Of a stretch of DNA of 64,000 bases, positions 41,687-51,245 are shown piece after piece. The translations under genes and the position numbers were made by a program. The stretch is from contig OZ245881.1 of the NCBI GenBank assembly GCA_965229505.1, positions 2,728,001 through 2,792,000 on the forward strand, in the 5' to 3' direction. Each line of letters begins with the position of its first letter. The stretch's first letter is position 1. The notes beneath the pieces were generated by a model, which saw only the letters and a program-made list of their open reading frames with translations, did not search any database and was not told the DNA's origin. The DNA comes from UBA6059 sp040219045 (GTDB taxonomy: Bacteria > Bacteroidota > Bacteroidia > Cytophagales > Cyclobacteriaceae).

Positions 41687-44101
41687 TTATTTACGAATAT
41701 GTGCGTTTAAGTCGGACTCAAATTTCTTAATCAGCTGCTGCATGACCTTATCGATAGCTTTGTCTTGAAGTGTCTTATTTTGATCCTGGAGAATGAAACT
41801 CAAAGCGTAAGACTTCTTACCCTCGTCGATTTTTTCACCTTCATAAACACTGAAGACATTAATCTTCTTAAGTAACCTTTTTTCAACCGTTAAAGCAACT
41901 TCCTGGATGTCTTTAAATGAAACTTTTTTGTCTATGACCAATGAGAGGTCTCTCCGGACTTCCGGATACTTGGAGACGGGCACATAAGTCGGCTGCTTGC
42001 CAGCTGATTTCATCAGCGCCTTCCAGTCCATGTCTGCAAAGAATACCGGGGATTTAATACCGGAACGCTTAGCAAGTTGTGGTGAAACTAGTCCAAGGCT
42101 GGCCAGATGTCTTCCATTGGTTGATAGGGTTATTCCATACTTGAAAACTTCATCCTCCGTAGGCTGACTGTCTAGAGTGGTGACGCCCAATTTGGCCAAA
42201 ATCGCCATGACCGATTCTTTTAGGTCATGAAAGTCAACTTCTTCCGAGGTTGCGTTCCAATGCTCCTCATAAGTTTTACCCGCAAGAAAGAGCACCAGAT
42301 GCTCTTTCTCTTTGTATTTACCATCAGCCATGGTGTAGCTTTTTCCGAGCTCAAAGAATTTGAGGTTGGGCTGTCTATGGCTGATATTGTAGCGTAAGGA
42401 TTCCAGTCCTGTGAAGAGCAGTGTAGGCCTCAGGATGCCAAGTTCTTCACTCAGCTTGTTGAGTACTTCTATATTTTGAGCCGCTGGCCAGTGAGAAGTA
42501 TCAGCTGTCAGTTCCGGGTTGGACAGAGAGTTGGTAAAGATTTCAGAATAACCTCTGCTTACCAGCAAATTGGCCACTCTGCTCATGGTAGATGTCTTGT
42601 CCTTATCAGGGAATTCCGATAGGTAGGTGCTCCCCAGTTGAGATGACAACTCGATATTGTCGTATCCGTGAATTCTTAGAATTTCTTCGATAATGTCCGC
42701 CTCTCTTGTCACATCGACGCGATAGGGTGGAACGATAGCCTTGAAGCCGAGCTCAGTTGCTGACTCTATTTGGATATCGAGTAGTTTTAGCGTCTTTATG
42801 ATAAAGTCTCGGTCAAGTGTCTTTCCAATCAGGCGATCAATGTTTTTGTACTTGACCGATACCTCAAAGTCAGCGACAGGAACGGGATAGATGTCGGTGA
42901 GGCTCGATGTGATCTCGCCACCGCAGATTTCAGTGATCAGTTTGGCTGCAACTTTGAGTGCATAGACGGTATTATTGGGATCTGTACCTCGCTCAAATCG
43001 AAAACTTGCATCAGTCTTGAGCTGGTGTTTTTGAGCTGTCTTGCGTATGTAGTCGGGTGCGAAACACGCACTCTCCAGGAAGATACTGGTTGTGCTCTCC
43101 TTGACGCCTGATTTGATACCCCCAAAGACTCCCGCGATACACATACCTTCCAGATTTGCGTTGCAAATCATCAAGTCCGTGGGGGCCAGCTTCCTTTCTT
43201 TTTCGTCGAGGGTGGTGAAAGTTGTGCCTTCAGGAAGTGTGTCCACAATGATCTTATCCCCTGTGATCTCGTCAGCGTCAAAGGCGTGCAGTGGCTGCCC
43301 CAGTCCATGCAGTACATAGTTAGTGATATCCACTATGTTGTTGATTGGCGAAAGACCAATGGCCTTTAGTCTATTTTGGAGCCAGTTAGGAGAGTCTGTG
43401 ACCTTAAGCCCTGAAATGGTCAATCCTGAATATCTCGGACATGCGGTCGTGTTTCTTACCTCTACCGCAATCTCCCTGGTCTTGACAGTCGATGGAATAT
43501 CACTTTCCGGTAGGGTGATAGGTCGATCCAACAGCGCGCGAAGATCCCGCGCCACTCCAAAATGGGAGGCTGCATCAGCCCGATTGGGAGTCAGACCAAT
43601 TTCGACAACTTCATCTGTCGATGGTTTGAAATATTCTCTTGCTGGAGTGCCATTCGGGAGGTTCGTATCCAGCACCATGATGCCGTCATGAGAAGCGCCA
43701 ATGCCAATCTCATCTTCAGCGCAAATCATCCCTTCGGATACTTCACCTCTGATTTTGGCTTTCTTGATTTTGAAAGACTCTCCGTCAGAAGGATAGAGTG
43801 TTGCCCCTACGGTTGCTACTACTACCTTTTGTCCCGCAGCTACGTTCGGTGCACCACACACGATGGGCGAGATAATATTGTCGCCAATGTCAACAGTGGT
43901 AACGGATAACTTGTCAGCATTGGGGTGTTTGTCGCAAGTGAGCACCTCGCCAATAACGAGACCCTCCAGTCCACCTTCTATTTCCTCATAAATCTCGACT
44001 CCTTCTACTTCCAAGCCGGTACCAGTTAGCCACTGGCTGATTTGCTCCGTTGATTCCGGTAGGTCAATAAATTCTTTAAGCCAGGTAAGAGAGATTTTCA
44101 T
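41687..44101 (-). CDS. pheT: Phenylalanyl-tRNA synthetase beta subunit
   Basis: 804 residues, full length. N-terminal tRNA-binding OB domain (about 40-150; H-P-N-A-D-K-L), B3/B4 editing region, B5 domain, core, and C-terminal FDX-ACB anticodon-binding domain (Y-P-E-V-R-R-D-L-S-L-V near 715). Charges tRNA-Phe together with PheS, which is not next to it here, as is common in Bacteroidota. It carries three copies of the TTCCGRTAGG motif (42614, 43505, 44054), the highest density in the window. Confidence 0.98.
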   Translation of the reverse strand: MKISLTWLKEFIDLPESTEQISQWLTGTGLEVEGVEIYEEIEGGLEGLVIGEVLTCDKHPNADKLSVTTVDIGDNIISPIVCGAPNVAAGQKVVVATVGATLYPSDGESFKIKKAKIRGEVSEGMICAEDEIGIGASHDGIMVLDTNLPNGTPAREYFKPSTDEVVEIGLTPNRADAASHFGVARDLRALLDRPITLPESDIPSTVKTREIAVEVRNTTACPRYSGLTISGLKVTDSPNWLQNRLKAIGLSPINNIVDITNYVLHGLGQPLHAFDADEITGDKIIVDTLPEGTTFTTLDEKERKLAPTDLMICNANLEGMCIAGVFGGIKSGVKESTTSIFLESACFAPDYIRKTAQKHQLKTDASFRFERGTDPNNTVYALKVAAKLITEICGGEITSSLTDIYPVPVADFEVSVKYKNIDRLIGKTLDRDFIIKTLKLLDIQIESATELGFKAIVPPYRVDVTREADIIEEILRIHGYDNIELSSQLGSTYLSEFPDKDKTSTMSRVANLLVSRGYSEIFTNSLSNPELTADTSHWPAAQNIEVLNKLSEELGILRPTLLFTGLESLRYNISHRQPNLKFFELGKSYTMADGKYKEKEHLVLFLAGKTYEEHWNATSEEVDFHDLKESVMAILAKLGVTTLDSQPTEDEVFKYGITLSTNGRHLASLGLVSPQLAKRSGIKSPVFFADMDWKALMKSAGKQPTYVPVSKYPEVRRDLSLVIDKKVSFKDIQEVALTVEKRLLKKINVFSVYEGEKIDEGKKSYALSFILQDQNKTLQDKAIDKVMQQLIKKFESDLNAHIRK

Positions 44102-44188
44102 CTTGCTATGAGGGGTTGAAAAATTGAGGCGTAAAATTAATGAAATGAGGATGCCGTGGCGAATGAAATCGAACTAATTGGATAGCGA

Positions 44189-44797
44189 TTAGTCCGTATG
44201 ATAGTTTTTCTCACCAGCCATGATCGCAATGGGAAGGATGTTCTCGCTAGGGGGCAATGGACAACTAAACTTGGGGTCGTATTCACAATACGGATTGTAG
44301 GCCTTATTGAAGTCCAACTCGATTTGGCGAGCATTTTTCAACTCAAGATCCAGGTAGCGGCCTCCTCCGTAAGTCTCTTCTGCAGAGGTGTCATCAGCAA
44401 AGGCGGTAAAGATGATAGAGGCACTTCCCATTCCTGCTTTTTTAAGAATAAGCATCTTGAGTCGTTGGCCTTTAAGGTCAAACACGGCATAGGCGAACTT
44501 GAGGTAGCGTTCCACTTTACCATCGCTCGTCGGAATGTTCATATATGCCTTTGTTTCTATCTTTTCGACCTTGGCCATTACCTTGTAGTCAAGATCTGGC
44601 TCGAAGTAGTTGAGTCCCTTGAAGGGCTTCCCCTTAAAAGGGGAGGTGTCTGAATTTCTTAGAAACTCATCCTTTTCCACTCGCTCTTTCAGTATTCTTT
44701 GCCGATAGGCTTCAGGGTCTTCGCCGGACGTCAGCAGTGATATAGCAATAATGAGAATGATCCCAGCGCCTAAGATCCAGATAAAACTCTTTTTCAT
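44189..44797 (-). CDS. DUF1684 domain protein
   Basis: 202 residues. One N-terminal hydrophobic segment (about 5-25), so membrane-anchored or exported. DUF1684 hallmarks: F-K-G-L-N-Y-F, G-G-G-R-Y-L-D, and D-F-N-K-A-Y-N-P-Y-C-E-Y with F-S-C-P-L-P-P near the end. Function unknown. Starts 1 nt after radC ends, so co-transcribed with it. Confidence 0.92.
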   Translation of the reverse strand: MKKSFIWILGAGIILIIAISLLTSGEDPEAYRQRILKERVEKDEFLRNSDTSPFKGKPFKGLNYFEPDLDYKVMAKVEKIETKAYMNIPTSDGKVERYLKFAYAVFDLKGQRLKMLILKKAGMGSASIIFTAFADDTSAEETYGGGRYLDLELKNARQIELDFNKAYNPYCEYDPKFSCPLPPSENILPIAIMAGEKNYHTD

Positions 44798-44798
44798 A

Positions 44799-45491
44799 TT
44801 AAATCATCGATTCGTCCGCAAAGCTAAAAAAGCTATGGTCAGTAAAGATAAGATGATCAATGATTGGAATATCCAAAGTGCGACCTGCTTCAGTCAATTT
44901 TTTAGTGAGCTGAATGTCCTGTTGACTTGGCTTGAGCTGGCCTGAAGGATGGTTGTGAACTAATATTACCGAGCTGGCCAGATGAGCTAGAGCTGCTTTG
45001 AAGATGATTCTGCTATCTACGTAGGTTCCTGCTACACCGCCGCTACTGATTGATTCTGTGCGTATTACCTGATTGGCTCTATCAAGCAGTATGATCCAAA
45101 ACTCCTCATGATCAAGATCAAGCAGAAACGGTCTCATGTGCTGGTAGGCTCCTTCTGAAGTGGATATTTTGACTTTTACGGGCTTCTCCAGTAAACCTCT
45201 TCTTCTCCCCAGCTCAAGTGCACTTACGATAGTAATGGCCTTTGCTTCTCCAATACCCTTAAACTTCTGTAGGTCTTTTACTTGCAATCTGGCTAGTTCA
45301 TGCAGGCTATTGCCAACTTCCGAAAGGATTAGTTTGGACAAATCCACTGCACTCATAGTAGTCGTACCTGACCCAATGAGAATGGCAATCAACTCAGCGT
45401 CCGATAATGCTGATTTACCTTTCAAGAGCAGTTTTTCCCTTGGCTTATCTTCTTCTGCCCATTGTTTTATGGTAAAGTTGGGTACTTTCAT
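44799..45491 (-). CDS. radC: RadC-family JAB1/MPN-domain protein
   Basis: 230 residues. N-terminal helix-hairpin-helix region (F-K-G-I-G-E-A-K-A near 70-80) and C-terminal metalloprotease-like JAMM motif H-N-H-P-S-G with the downstream S-x2-D (S-Q-Q-D). Despite its name, a DNA-repair role is unproven for this family. It is followed by DUF1684 with a 1-nt gap; upstream is rpsT with its own terminator. Confidence 0.93.
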   Translation of the reverse strand: MKVPNFTIKQWAEEDKPREKLLLKGKSALSDAELIAILIGSGTTTMSAVDLSKLILSEVGNSLHELARLQVKDLQKFKGIGEAKAITIVSALELGRRRGLLEKPVKVKISTSEGAYQHMRPFLLDLDHEEFWIILLDRANQVIRTESISSGGVAGTYVDSRIIFKAALAHLASSVILVHNHPSGQLKPSQQDIQLTKKLTEAGRTLDIPIIDHLIFTDHSFFSFADESMI

Positions 45492-45561
45492 GATCCATCC
45501 TTTCTGTCCAAAGTAGAAGATAAAGATGAGTCGGCTGTATTCCCAGCCTCTAAAAGCAAAA

Positions 45562-45588
45562 AAGCCCGTTCCAATATGGAACGGGCTT
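45562..45588 (-). terminator. Terminator of rpsT
   Basis: AAGCCCGTTCC / GGAACGGGCTT, 11-bp arms around AATAT, followed on the minus strand by TTTTTTGC. It lies 24 nt after the rpsT stop. Confidence 0.92.
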
Positions 45589-45611
45589 CAAATATTCTTT
45601 GCCGAGTCTAA

Positions 45612-45863
45612 TTAAAGCGCTTTGACGTGCTTAAATAATTTTGACTTCTGGTTTGCCGCTTTGTTCTTATGAATGATATTCTTTTTTGCAAGTTTATCAA
45701 TCATGCCAGCCACGGTCTTATATAGCTCTTCAGCCTCCGCCTTATCACTCGTCTCTTTTAGACGCTTGATGAACGTACGCGTAGTTTTGTGCTGATACCT
45801 ATTTCTCAAGCGTTTAGTCTCGCTCGATCTGATTCTTTTTAGCGCTGATTTATGATTTGCCAT
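45612..45863 (-). CDS. rpsT: 30S ribosomal protein S20
   Basis: 83 residues, Lys/Arg-rich, three-helix protein with the usual M-A-N-H-K-S-A-L-K-R start. Binds 16S rRNA. A single-gene unit with its own consensus promoter and terminator. Confidence 0.97.
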   Translation of the reverse strand: MANHKSALKRIRSSETKRLRNRYQHKTTRTFIKRLKETSDKAEAEELYKTVAGMIDKLAKKNIIHKNKAANQKSKLFKHVKAL

Positions 45864-45898
45864 TTTCGCTTTTGCTTCTACTTAGAAAATTGAGAACG

Positions 45899-45929
45899 CA
45901 AACTTAGAGCTTCTGTGGATAATTACAAA
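45899..45929 (-). promoter_or_regulatory. Consensus promoter of rpsT
   Basis: On the minus strand TTTG (45926-45929), 19 nt, TAAGTTTG (45899-45906): a textbook Bacteroidota promoter. Start near 45892, leader about 30 nt. Confidence 0.8.
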
Positions 45930-45978
45930 CATGCGCTGTGAATTATTATGTTCATTTTCACATTTCATTTAAAGTTTA

Positions 45979-45988
45979 CCTACCGGAA
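45979..45988 (+). repeat. Intergenic copy of the CCTAYCGGAA motif
   Basis: CCTACCGGAA, the only copy of the decamer clearly outside a gene, 39 nt before the phospholipase-like gene start. The others are listed under the window-wide repeat. Confidence 0.7.
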
Positions 45989-46027
45989 AACGATTAGTCT
46001 TCGGCTTTTGCGATATTGGAGCCTGGA

Positions 46028-47017
46028 ATGCGAAGAAGACTAAAAATATTCTGTTTACTGCTCTTACCGCTATTAATCTGTGGTAGTTCAACTATAAGAT
46101 GGGGTTTTTTTGGGCATCAACGTATCAATCGGATTGCAGTGTTCACTCTACCCATAGAGATGCTGCCTTTTTATAAGACCAATATCCAATACATCACTGA
46201 AAACGCCGTAAATCCCGATAGACGAAGATATGCGGTAGCCAATGAAGCGCCGCGCCATTATATAGATCTTGATGTCTATGGAGACAGTGCACTCTATAAA
46301 ATCCCAAGGTATTGGAATGATGCAGTAGAGCTTTATACGGAAGATACACTTCAGGCTTATGGTATAGTACCATGGCATATCAACTCAGTCAAAAACTGGT
46401 TGACGTCTGCATTTGTCAATCGAGACGTAGATGCGATATTAAGACTCTCGGCAGACCTGGGCCACTACATAGCTGACGCTAATGTACCTCTTCATACTAC
46501 TGAGAACTACAACGGGCAGTTGAGCGGTCAATATGGAATCCACGGATTTTGGGAGTCCAGATTGCCTGAGTTGTTCTTTGATGAATATGACCTGTTCACC
46601 GGCAAGGCTGAGTACGTTGATAACGTCCAGTTAAAGGCCTGGGAGGCAGTAACCAATGCTCATCTAGCATTAGATTCGGTGCTCACTTTTGAGAAGGAGT
46701 TGTCCGCTCAGAGGGCAGAGGATAAGAAGTACAGTTTCGAAGAAAGAGGTACGACCGTTCAACAAGTGTATTCGAGGGAGTATTCCCGCGCTTATCATAC
46801 CATGCTGGACGGGATGGTGGAACGGCGGATGAAAGCCTCGATCAAGATGATAGGCGATCTCTGGTATACAGCATGGGTTGATGGTGGCCAACCTGACCTC
46901 AGTCAACTCATGACTAAAGGACTGACAGAAGAAGAAAAAGCTCAGCTAGAGAAGGAAATTGAAGAATGGAAAATCAGAAAGTACAAAAGTAGGGAGCACG
47001 AGTCTGGCTCCCGTTGA
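46028..47017 (+). CDS. Exported zinc-dependent phospholipase C-like protein
   Basis: 329 residues from the ATG at 46028 (TTG at 46016 would precede the signal by four residues). Signal peptide about 1-21. Then W-G-F-F-G-H-Q-R-I-N, and D-L-G-H-Y-I-A-D-A-N-V-P-L-H-T-T-E-N near 150, the zinc-binding pattern of the zinc-dependent phospholipase C / S1-P1 nuclease fold. Substrate (lipid or nucleic acid) is not certain. Converges with ettA, 2 nt between stops. Confidence 0.8.
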   Translation: MRRRLKIFCLLLLPLLICGSSTIRWGFFGHQRINRIAVFTLPIEMLPFYKTNIQYITENAVNPDRRRYAVANEAPRHYIDLDVYGDSALYKIPRYWNDAVELYTEDTLQAYGIVPWHINSVKNWLTSAFVNRDVDAILRLSADLGHYIADANVPLHTTENYNGQLSGQYGIHGFWESRLPELFFDEYDLFTGKAEYVDNVQLKAWEAVTNAHLALDSVLTFEKELSAQRAEDKKYSFEERGTTVQQVYSREYSRAYHTMLDGMVERRMKASIKMIGDLWYTAWVDGGQPDLSQLMTKGLTEEEKAQLEKEIEEWKIRKYKSREHESGSR

Positions 47018-47019
47018 TC

Positions 47020-48699
47020 TTATTGCAGCTTTTTGTATCTAATCCTTGTTGGAGCACTATCCCCAAGTCGCTTCTTTTTGTTTTCTTCATAGTCCGTGTA
47101 GTTGCCTTCAAACCAAACAACCTTGGAATCACCTTCAAAGGCGAGGATATGCGTACATATTCTGTCCAGGAACCATCTATCGTGAGATATTATCACCGCA
47201 CAGCCGCCAAAGTTCTCTAAGGCTTCTTCCAACGCACGTAGCGTGTTGACGTCAAGGTCGTTTGTGGGCTCATCGAGCAAGAGCAAGTTGGCTCCTTGCT
47301 TCAAGGTTACCGCAAGGTGGACTCTGTTGCGCTCACCGCCCGAGAGTAACCCAACCTTCTTCTCCTGATCAGCGCCTTGAAAGTTGAACTTCCCGACATA
47401 GGCCCTGGAATTCATTTGTCTTCCACCGAGATCGATAAGTTCATTACCTTCAGATATGGTCTCCCACACTGTTTTTTCCGGTAGGAGGTTGTCATGCTCC
47501 TGATCCACATAGGCCGTCTCTACAGTAGACCCTACCTGGAATGATCCGGCATCTGGCGTTTCCTTACCAGTGATTAGTTTGAAAAGAGTGGTCTTACCAG
47601 CTCCGTTGGGTCCGATGACTCCAACAATGCCACCCTGAGGTAGGGCAAAGTCGAGGTTCTCAAAGAGGAGCTTGTCGCCGAAGGCCTTGGAGACTCCATG
47701 AGCTTCAATCACCTGAGCACCAAGTCTGGGTCCGGGTGGGATATAAAGCTCGAGCTTATTCTCCTTTTCTCTGGATTCTTCGCTCACGAGCTTATCATAG
47801 GCACTAAGTCTGGCTTTTGCTTTGGCTTGCCGACCCTTGGGTGTCATCCTTATCCAGTCAAGCTCTCTTTGTAAGGTTTTCTGTCTTTTTGATTCTTGCT
47901 TTTCTTCTCCTGCCAGTCGCTTTTGTTTTTGGTCTAGCCATGAAGAGTAGTTGCCTTTCCATGGGATTCCCTCACCACGGTCAAGCTCCAATATCCAACC
48001 CGCGACATTATCTAAGAAGTAGCGATCGTGTGTGACGGCAATCACAGTGCCTGGGTACTGCTGCAGGTGCGCCTCCAGCCAATGTACTGACTCGGCATCA
48101 AGGTGGTTGGTAGGCTCATCGAGTAGAAGCACATCCGGCTCTTGAAGTAATAGCCGACATAGCGCCACCCTTCGTTTCTCACCACCTGAGAGAACTTTAA
48201 TGCTAGCATCCCCCGGAGGAGTACGTAGGGCGTCCATCGCGCGCTCCAATTTGCTGTCGAGTTCCCAGGCATTAAGCTGATCCAGCTTCTCCTGCACCTC
48301 TCCCTGCTTCTCGATGAGCTTTTCCATAGCATCTGGATTCTCCAGTATTTCAGGCTCTGCAAACTTCAGATTGATCTCTTCGAATTCCTGGAGCAAATTC
48401 ACAACCTCTGCCACACCTTCTTTGACCACCTCTAGCACCGTTTTATCGGGATCGAGTTGAGGTTCCTGCTCGAGGAGGCCCACACTGTAGCCCGGAGAAA
48501 AGACCACCTCACCCTGATATTCTTTATCGATACCGGCGATGATTCTTAATAGAGAAGACTTTCCAGAGCCATTAAGTCCTAGCACGCCAATCTTGGCACC
48601 ATAGAAAAAGGATAGATAGATTTTATTTAGTACTTGTTTCTTGGGTGGATATACTTTGCCCACACCGGACATGCTGAAAATGATCTTTTCGTCGCTCAT
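47020..48699 (-). CDS. ettA: Energy-dependent translational throttle protein EttA (ABC-F)
   Basis: 559 residues. Two ABC domains: Walker A G-L-N-G-S-G-K-S near 39-46 and G-P-N-G-A-G-K-T near 355; signatures L-S-G-G-E-K-R-R and L-S-G-G-E-R-N-R; EQ2-type Walker B (L-L-L-D-E-P-T-N-H-L-D). A short arm and linker between domains fit EttA rather than antibiotic-resistance ABC-F proteins. Binds the ribosome E site and gates translation by ADP/ATP ratio. Confidence 0.96.
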   Translation of the reverse strand: MSDEKIIFSMSGVGKVYPPKKQVLNKIYLSFFYGAKIGVLGLNGSGKSSLLRIIAGIDKEYQGEVVFSPGYSVGLLEQEPQLDPDKTVLEVVKEGVAEVVNLLQEFEEINLKFAEPEILENPDAMEKLIEKQGEVQEKLDQLNAWELDSKLERAMDALRTPPGDASIKVLSGGEKRRVALCRLLLQEPDVLLLDEPTNHLDAESVHWLEAHLQQYPGTVIAVTHDRYFLDNVAGWILELDRGEGIPWKGNYSSWLDQKQKRLAGEEKQESKRQKTLQRELDWIRMTPKGRQAKAKARLSAYDKLVSEESREKENKLELYIPPGPRLGAQVIEAHGVSKAFGDKLLFENLDFALPQGGIVGVIGPNGAGKTTLFKLITGKETPDAGSFQVGSTVETAYVDQEHDNLLPEKTVWETISEGNELIDLGGRQMNSRAYVGKFNFQGADQEKKVGLLSGGERNRVHLAVTLKQGANLLLLDEPTNDLDVNTLRALEEALENFGGCAVIISHDRWFLDRICTHILAFEGDSKVVWFEGNYTDYEENKKKRLGDSAPTRIRYKKLQ

Positions 48700-48893
48700 A
48701 GAATCTTGGTGATTAGTCTAGTAAAGATGCATAATTATGAAAATAATATAGGCGGAAGTACGTATGATGTAGAGAGCTTGGACAAACTTAGGTGATTGTA
48801 TTGGAGTACCATGTTTATCAGGACAATGCCTGAGTATTTAATCATCAAATTTGTTTATTTGTACTAAGACTGATAATTGAAACCACTACTGTT

Positions 48894-50135
48894 TTGGCCA
48901 AAAAAGAAATCCCGTTCGGATATATTGAAGATGATAAAATTCATCTTAATGCTTACCTGGATTTCCCGGATAGAGTAATTGGTGAGGTCAAGGAGGGTGA
49001 CGAGGACGCCTCAGTTCAATACTTCATCAATAGGTTTGAACAGTTTGAGGAGAAGGTAAGTGAGCTAGAGCGACTCATTGAAGAGTCTGTCAATAAGGGC
49101 TCATTCCTAATGAAGCTAAAGCACATGCTTGACTCGGTTGGACAGCATGATGGTTTGGGTGACTATGTACCTCTCATCAAGCGGATGAAGGAGGTAGAAA
49201 CCAGTCTCAATGAGATCATATCTCAAAACAGGCAGAGGAATACTGAGATTAAGAGAGCGCTGATGCTCGAGCTAGAAGAAGCTTTGAATGTAGCTGATTG
49301 GAAAGCCTCCACTGAGTTAGTGCTCGACATTAAAGGTAGATGGGTAAAAACAGGAAATGCCCTTGAAGAATTTCAGGAAGGTTTCGAAGAACGTTTTGCG
49401 TATTTACTGAATGATTTTTTTGAGCGGAAAAAAGAGTTTTACGAGGAACGTCGAAAACTTATCGACATTAGGGTACAGAAGTATACTGATCTCATAGATC
49501 AAGCCTATCGGTCAAAGCCTGAGGACCTCTCTGCTATTCAAGAGGAATGGAGAGAGGTCGGAAAGATACCTGGGGCTAAGTTCAAGGAGTTACAGATGAA
49601 ATTTAACCGTGCCGTCAAAAAGGCAGGTTACTCAAGAACTGAGCGCCCCTATGCGTCACCCGAAGAGCAACAGGAGAACTACGAACAGAAGCAGGCGATC
49701 ATAGAACAGTTGAAGGAGTACCATCTGAACGTGACTGATGATACCGCTGATGAGGTAAAGCAGCTTAAATCAAAGTGGCGTCAAATTGGTAACGTGCCAA
49801 GGGAGGTATACCGACCACAACAGGAGGAGTTTAGCACCCTGAGTGACATGCTACTTGAGTTGAGCTTCGTGCAACGGCTAGCTGCAAATCGGGATGATGG
49901 ATATGAACAGAAGAACTCAAGGGAGCAGGTGAGGGTGCAGATGAAGTTGTTAAGAGATCTTTTGAGTAGAGATGAGCGAGAACTACAGACCTATTATGAT
50001 AATGCAAGTAATTTTCAATCTCAGCGAGGCAACTTTGGCAAGATGGTAGATCAGAAACTGGTTCAGCAAAAACACAAGGTGCAGGTAAAAAAGAGCCTTT
50101 TGCGCAAACTGAAGCTATCTCTCGATACCATCTGA
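48894..50135 (+). CDS. DUF349 domain protein
   Basis: 413 residues from a TTG, chosen because M-A-K-K-E-I-P-F-G-Y-I-E matches the family start and no ATG is near. It contains several ~70-residue DUF349 helical repeats (W-K-x-I-G and E-W-R-E-V-G-K-I-P, K-W-R-Q-I-G-N-V-P motifs), strongly coiled-coil overall. Function unknown; homologues in other bacteria are linked to surface or gliding traits only loosely. Cytoplasmic. Confidence 0.88.
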   Translation: MAKKEIPFGYIEDDKIHLNAYLDFPDRVIGEVKEGDEDASVQYFINRFEQFEEKVSELERLIEESVNKGSFLMKLKHMLDSVGQHDGLGDYVPLIKRMKEVETSLNEIISQNRQRNTEIKRALMLELEEALNVADWKASTELVLDIKGRWVKTGNALEEFQEGFEERFAYLLNDFFERKKEFYEERRKLIDIRVQKYTDLIDQAYRSKPEDLSAIQEEWREVGKIPGAKFKELQMKFNRAVKKAGYSRTERPYASPEEQQENYEQKQAIIEQLKEYHLNVTDDTADEVKQLKSKWRQIGNVPREVYRPQQEEFSTLSDMLLELSFVQRLAANRDDGYEQKNSREQVRVQMKLLRDLLSRDERELQTYYDNASNFQSQRGNFGKMVDQKLVQQKHKVQVKKSLLRKLKLSLDTI

Positions 50136-50231
50136 TTTTTTTGAAACATTTGAGTGTGATCTTCTGTATTACCTGATACGCGACACTCTTGCTAACATAT
50201 TGGGTGTTAGCGAAATTAAGCTGGAATGGAC

Positions 50232-50261
50232 TTTGAAATCATAATTTTAAATCTATTTTTG
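50232..50261 (+). promoter_or_regulatory. Consensus promoter of the DUF2795 gene
   Basis: TTTG (50232-50235), 18 nt, TATTTTTG (50254-50261): both Bacteroidota elements at correct spacing. Start near 50268, leader about 25 nt. Confidence 0.8.
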
Positions 50262-50292
50262 CGCAAAATTTAGAACGGCAAATAAGTAGAAT

Positions 50293-50514
50293 ATGTATTG
50301 GACATTAGAATTGGCTTCTTACCTCGAAGACGCTCCCTGGCCGGCAGCTAAAGATGAATTAATTGATTTTTCTATCAGGTCTGGCGCACCACTCGAGGTG
50401 GTCGAAAACCTCCAGGAGCTTGAGGATGACGGACAGCCTTATGAAAGTATTGAGGAGATTTGGCCTGATTATCCAACCAAAGAAGATTTCTTTTTTAACG
50501 AGGATGAGTATTAG
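50293..50514 (+). CDS. DUF2795 domain protein
   Basis: 73 residues, very acidic, starting M-Y-W-T-L-E-L-A-S-Y-L-E and ending in an Asp/Glu tail with F-F-F-N-E-D-E-Y. This is the short, highly conserved DUF2795 form found in most Bacteroidota. Function unknown. It is monocistronic with a strong consensus promoter. Confidence 0.92.
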   Translation: MYWTLELASYLEDAPWPAAKDELIDFSIRSGAPLEVVENLQELEDDGQPYESIEEIWPDYPTKEDFFFNEDEY

Positions 50515-50532
50515 CGTTTGAGCTATTTCGTA

Positions 50533-51222
50533 CTATTGGTTCGCTTGGGCGAGAAATGCTTCCGCCCATATTAAATCGTCAGGAGTCGTTATCTTGATAT
50601 TTCTGTAATCCCCCTCATAGAGATGAATCTGGCCTCCGTTAGCTTCTAGCACAGAGGCGTCATCAGTAAAGTTTCCCTTTTCTTCTTGGTTGAATGCTGA
50701 TTTTATTTCAGCTATCGCAAATGTTTGTGGAGTCTGGATAAGATTAAAATCTGTCCGTGGTACATGTAGACTTGATTCCCCAGTTGTTTTTCGGATGGAT
50801 TCTTTCAGTGCTACAGCAGCGATGGCATTGCCATGCTTTGACGCCATGTCGAAGGATCGCCCTATCATTTCCGAGCTTACAAATGGGCGAACCCCGTCGT
50901 GGATGGCCACAAGTCCCTCAGAATCATCCGGAATAGATCCCAGCCCGTTCTTTACCGATGAAAACCTACTATTTCCTCCTTCTACTATCTGATGAGGGAC
51001 ATCAAACGAATGCTCGTTTACGAGATTTTCCCAGAAGGTCTGTTCAGTGGCTGGTAGAACTAATATGATTTCGAGCTGAGCATCATATCGCCTGAAAGCT
51101 TCGAGCGTATGCATCAGGATAGGCTTTCCACCTATCTTGATGAACTGCTTAGGAGTAGTAGAAGACATACGACTTCCAGAGCCGCCTGCCACAATAATTG
51201 AGAATTTTTCCTGCTTATTCAT
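50533..51222 (-). CDS. ispD: 2-C-methyl-D-erythritol 4-phosphate cytidylyltransferase
   Basis: 229 residues. Nucleotide-binding A-G-G-S-G-S-R-M near 12-19 with T-P-K-Q-F following, H-D-G-V-R-P-F near 108, T-D-D-A-S-V-L-E near 190. Third step of the MEP isoprenoid pathway. Separated from queA upstream by 23 nt; likely one minus-strand unit. Confidence 0.96.
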   Translation of the reverse strand: MNKQEKFSIIVAGGSGSRMSSTTPKQFIKIGGKPILMHTLEAFRRYDAQLEIILVLPATEQTFWENLVNEHSFDVPHQIVEGGNSRFSSVKNGLGSIPDDSEGLVAIHDGVRPFVSSEMIGRSFDMASKHGNAIAAVALKESIRKTTGESSLHVPRTDFNLIQTPQTFAIAEIKSAFNQEEKGNFTDDASVLEANGGQIHLYEGDYRNIKITTPDDLIWAEAFLAQANQ

Positions 51223-51245
51223 TTGCAGGTTGGCTTGATCTGTAT